A stretch of 6,336 bases of DNA from JAGWAZ01 sp050248595. Lineage in GTDB: Bacteria; Bacteroidota; Ignavibacteria; OLB7. This document shows positions 5,789 to 6,336 of the stretch, piece after piece. The notes beneath the pieces were generated by a model, which saw only the letters and a list, made by a program, of their open reading frames with translations, was not told the DNA's origin and made no database searches. The stretch covers positions 1-6,336 of the forward strand of contig JBFWSB010000277.1 of the NCBI GenBank assembly GCA_050248595.1. Reading direction: 5' to 3'. The stretch's first letter is position 1, and the number at the start of each line of letters is the position of its first letter. The position numbers and the translations under genes were made by a program.

Positions 5789-5832
5789 CGCCCGATCGAG
5801 AGATGTGTACTCGGTCGGGGCGTTCTGTTTTT
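5789..5832 (+). terminator. Rho-independent terminator of the smg unit
   Basis: CGCCCGATCGAG (5789-5800) pairs with CTCGGTCGGGGCG (5810-5822) as a 12-bp GC-rich stem with one bulged G and one G-U pair. The loop has nine bases (5801-5809), and the stem is followed by TTCTGTTTTT. It lies 36 bp after the smg stop. Confidence 0.85.
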
Positions 5833-5881
5833 GAGAGGAAAGATCAGAAGAGACGCTGCGAGAAGAAGGGGGATATCCTGC

Positions 5882-5913
5882 CTTGTCATGCAGAGGTCAT
5901 CCGAAGCATCTCG
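5882..5913. repeat. Dispersed repeat, left arm, copy 1
   Basis: This 32-bp block beginning CTTGTCATGC and ending GAAGCATCTCG recurs at 6107-6138 with a single difference (A5892 versus T6117). It resembles the TGTCATGCTGAG...GAAGCATCTC short repeats found scattered between genes in many bacterial genomes. Confidence 0.85.
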
Positions 5914-5931
5914 GGGGATTCGTAGGGAGAT

Positions 5932-5980
5932 GGTTTGAGGAAATCACAGAGTCCTCATCATAACCAAGCGAGACTCTTCA
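5932..5980. repeat. Dispersed repeat, right arm, copy 1
   Basis: The 32 bases 5949-5980 are identical to 6305-6336. Similarity extends left to 5932/6288 (18 of 23 matching). The continuation CGAGACTCTTCACTCCG...TTCAGAGTGACAG (5969-6008) is imperfectly complementary to the left arm at 5882-5913, so the two arms could fold as one long hairpin. Confidence 0.8.
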
Positions 5981-5994
5981 CTCCGCGTTGCTCC

Positions 5995-6081
5995 GTTCAG
6001 AGTGACAGCCGGGTTCAGAGTGACAGCCGGGTTCAGAGTGACAGCCGGGTTTAGAGTGACAGCCGGGTTTAGAGTGACAGC
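5995..6081. repeat. 18-bp tandem repeat array, four full units plus a partial one
   Basis: The unit GTTCAGAGTGACAGCCGG repeats at 5995, 6013, 6031, 6049 and, in part, 6067-6081. Units 4 and 5 share a C-to-T change (GTTTAGAG). The array appears to be a local expansion of the distal end of the right-arm repeat, since GTTCAGAGTGACAGC is its usual ending. No spacers separate the units, so it is not CRISPR. Confidence 0.9.
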
Positions 6082-6106
6082 AGAGGGAGTGGTAGAGAAA
6101 TCATGG

Positions 6107-6138
6107 CTTGTCATGCTGAGGTCATCCGAAGCATCTCG
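6107..6138. repeat. Dispersed repeat, left arm, copy 2
   Basis: This is the second copy of the block at 5882-5913 (31 of 32 identical), in the same orientation. It is followed by about 150 bp of unrelated sequence before the right-arm copy, compared with 18 bp in copy 1. Confidence 0.85.
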
Positions 6139-6212
6139 CTGGGATAGTAATACCAACCTCAAGTAAGGAAGAGGTATTGTCGAAACGAAAGGAGTACCTA
6201 CTCTTGTTGCCC

Positions 6213-6250
6213 CCCTCGCCCGGGATCGGGAGTGGGGCTGGGGGTGAGGG
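6213..6250. repeat. GC-rich inverted repeat inside the second repeat copy
   Basis: CCCTCGCCC (6213-6221) pairs with GGGTGAGGG (6242-6250) with one G-U pair. The loop is 20 bases and G-rich. No T-tract follows on either side close enough for an intrinsic terminator. It resembles the CCCTC/GAGGG-type short repeats seen in intergenic DNA. Confidence 0.55.
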
Positions 6251-6287
6251 CGAAGAAGGGAGACGTTGGGCTTCGCTAATTGAATTT

Positions 6288-6336
6288 GGTATAAGGAGAT
6301 AACGGAGTCCTCATCATAACCAAGCGAGACTCTTCA
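6288..6336. repeat. Dispersed repeat, right arm, copy 2, cut by window end
   Basis: This is the second copy of 5932-5980, offset by 356 bp, with the last 32 bases identical. The window ends inside it, so its continuation is not visible. Confidence 0.8.

Larger units (their letters stand above)
5833..6336. other. Gene-free repeat-rich intergenic tract
   Basis: No frame in this roughly 500-bp stretch looks like a gene. The only sizeable frame (minus strand, 5944-6162) translates the 18-bp array as repeated NPAVTL and lacks a plausible RBS. The tract consists of the repeat arms and array described separately, with unique sequence at about 5833-5881 and 6139-6210. Confidence 0.75.

Noticed and set aside
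5995..6081. Possible CRISPR array
   Set aside because: Units are contiguous with no spacers, only 18 bp long, and no cas gene is present.
5944..6162. Minus-strand frame with repeated NPAVTL
   Set aside because: It is produced by the 18-bp tandem array and flanking dispersed repeats, with no RBS or promoter.

Overview
The window looks like chromosomal DNA of a bacterium from the Bacteroidota/Chlorobiota side of the FCB superphylum, perhaps an Ignavibacteria- or Kapabacteria-like lineage. The main grounds are a gene pair that resembles GldL and GldM, the motor of type IX secretion and gliding, together with a YbeY whose third metal ligand is Asp rather than His. The placement is an inference from gene content. 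No rRNA or tRNA gene is present to anchor it.

Left third (1-2553, minus strand). A tightly packed operon is read right to left. It holds a two-helix membrane protein with a cytoplasmic coiled coil (GldL-like), a single-helix periplasmic protein of 502 residues (GldM-like), and the first 62 codons of a third gene encoding a signal-peptide protein, cut by the window edge. Gene junctions are 7 bp apart or overlap by 14 bp. The predicted motor glutamate in the second helix of the GldL-like protein is present. Overall sequence similarity to canonical GldLM appears low, so this may be a divergent motor family.

Divergent intergenic region (2554-2750). About 197 bp separate the motor operon from a housekeeping cluster. 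It contains a nine-G tract, a degenerate tandem repeat carrying two -10-like boxes for the minus strand, and a small palindrome.

Middle (2751-5108, plus strand). A likely operon encodes a zinc-ribbon/DUF2007 protein, the phosphatidate cytidylyltransferase CdsA (start overlapping the previous stop by 8 bp), an unrecognised 136-residue protein, and the rRNA maturation endonuclease YbeY. This combines membrane phospholipid synthesis with ribosome maturation.

Right (5109-6336). A self-contained unit for a DUF494/Smg protein has a good sigma70-type promoter and an intrinsic terminator. The last 500 bp hold no convincing gene. They are a patchwork of short dispersed repeats: two copies of a roughly 32-bp arm, two copies of a roughly 49-bp arm, an 18-bp tandem array and a GC-rich hairpin. 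The window ends inside one repeat copy.
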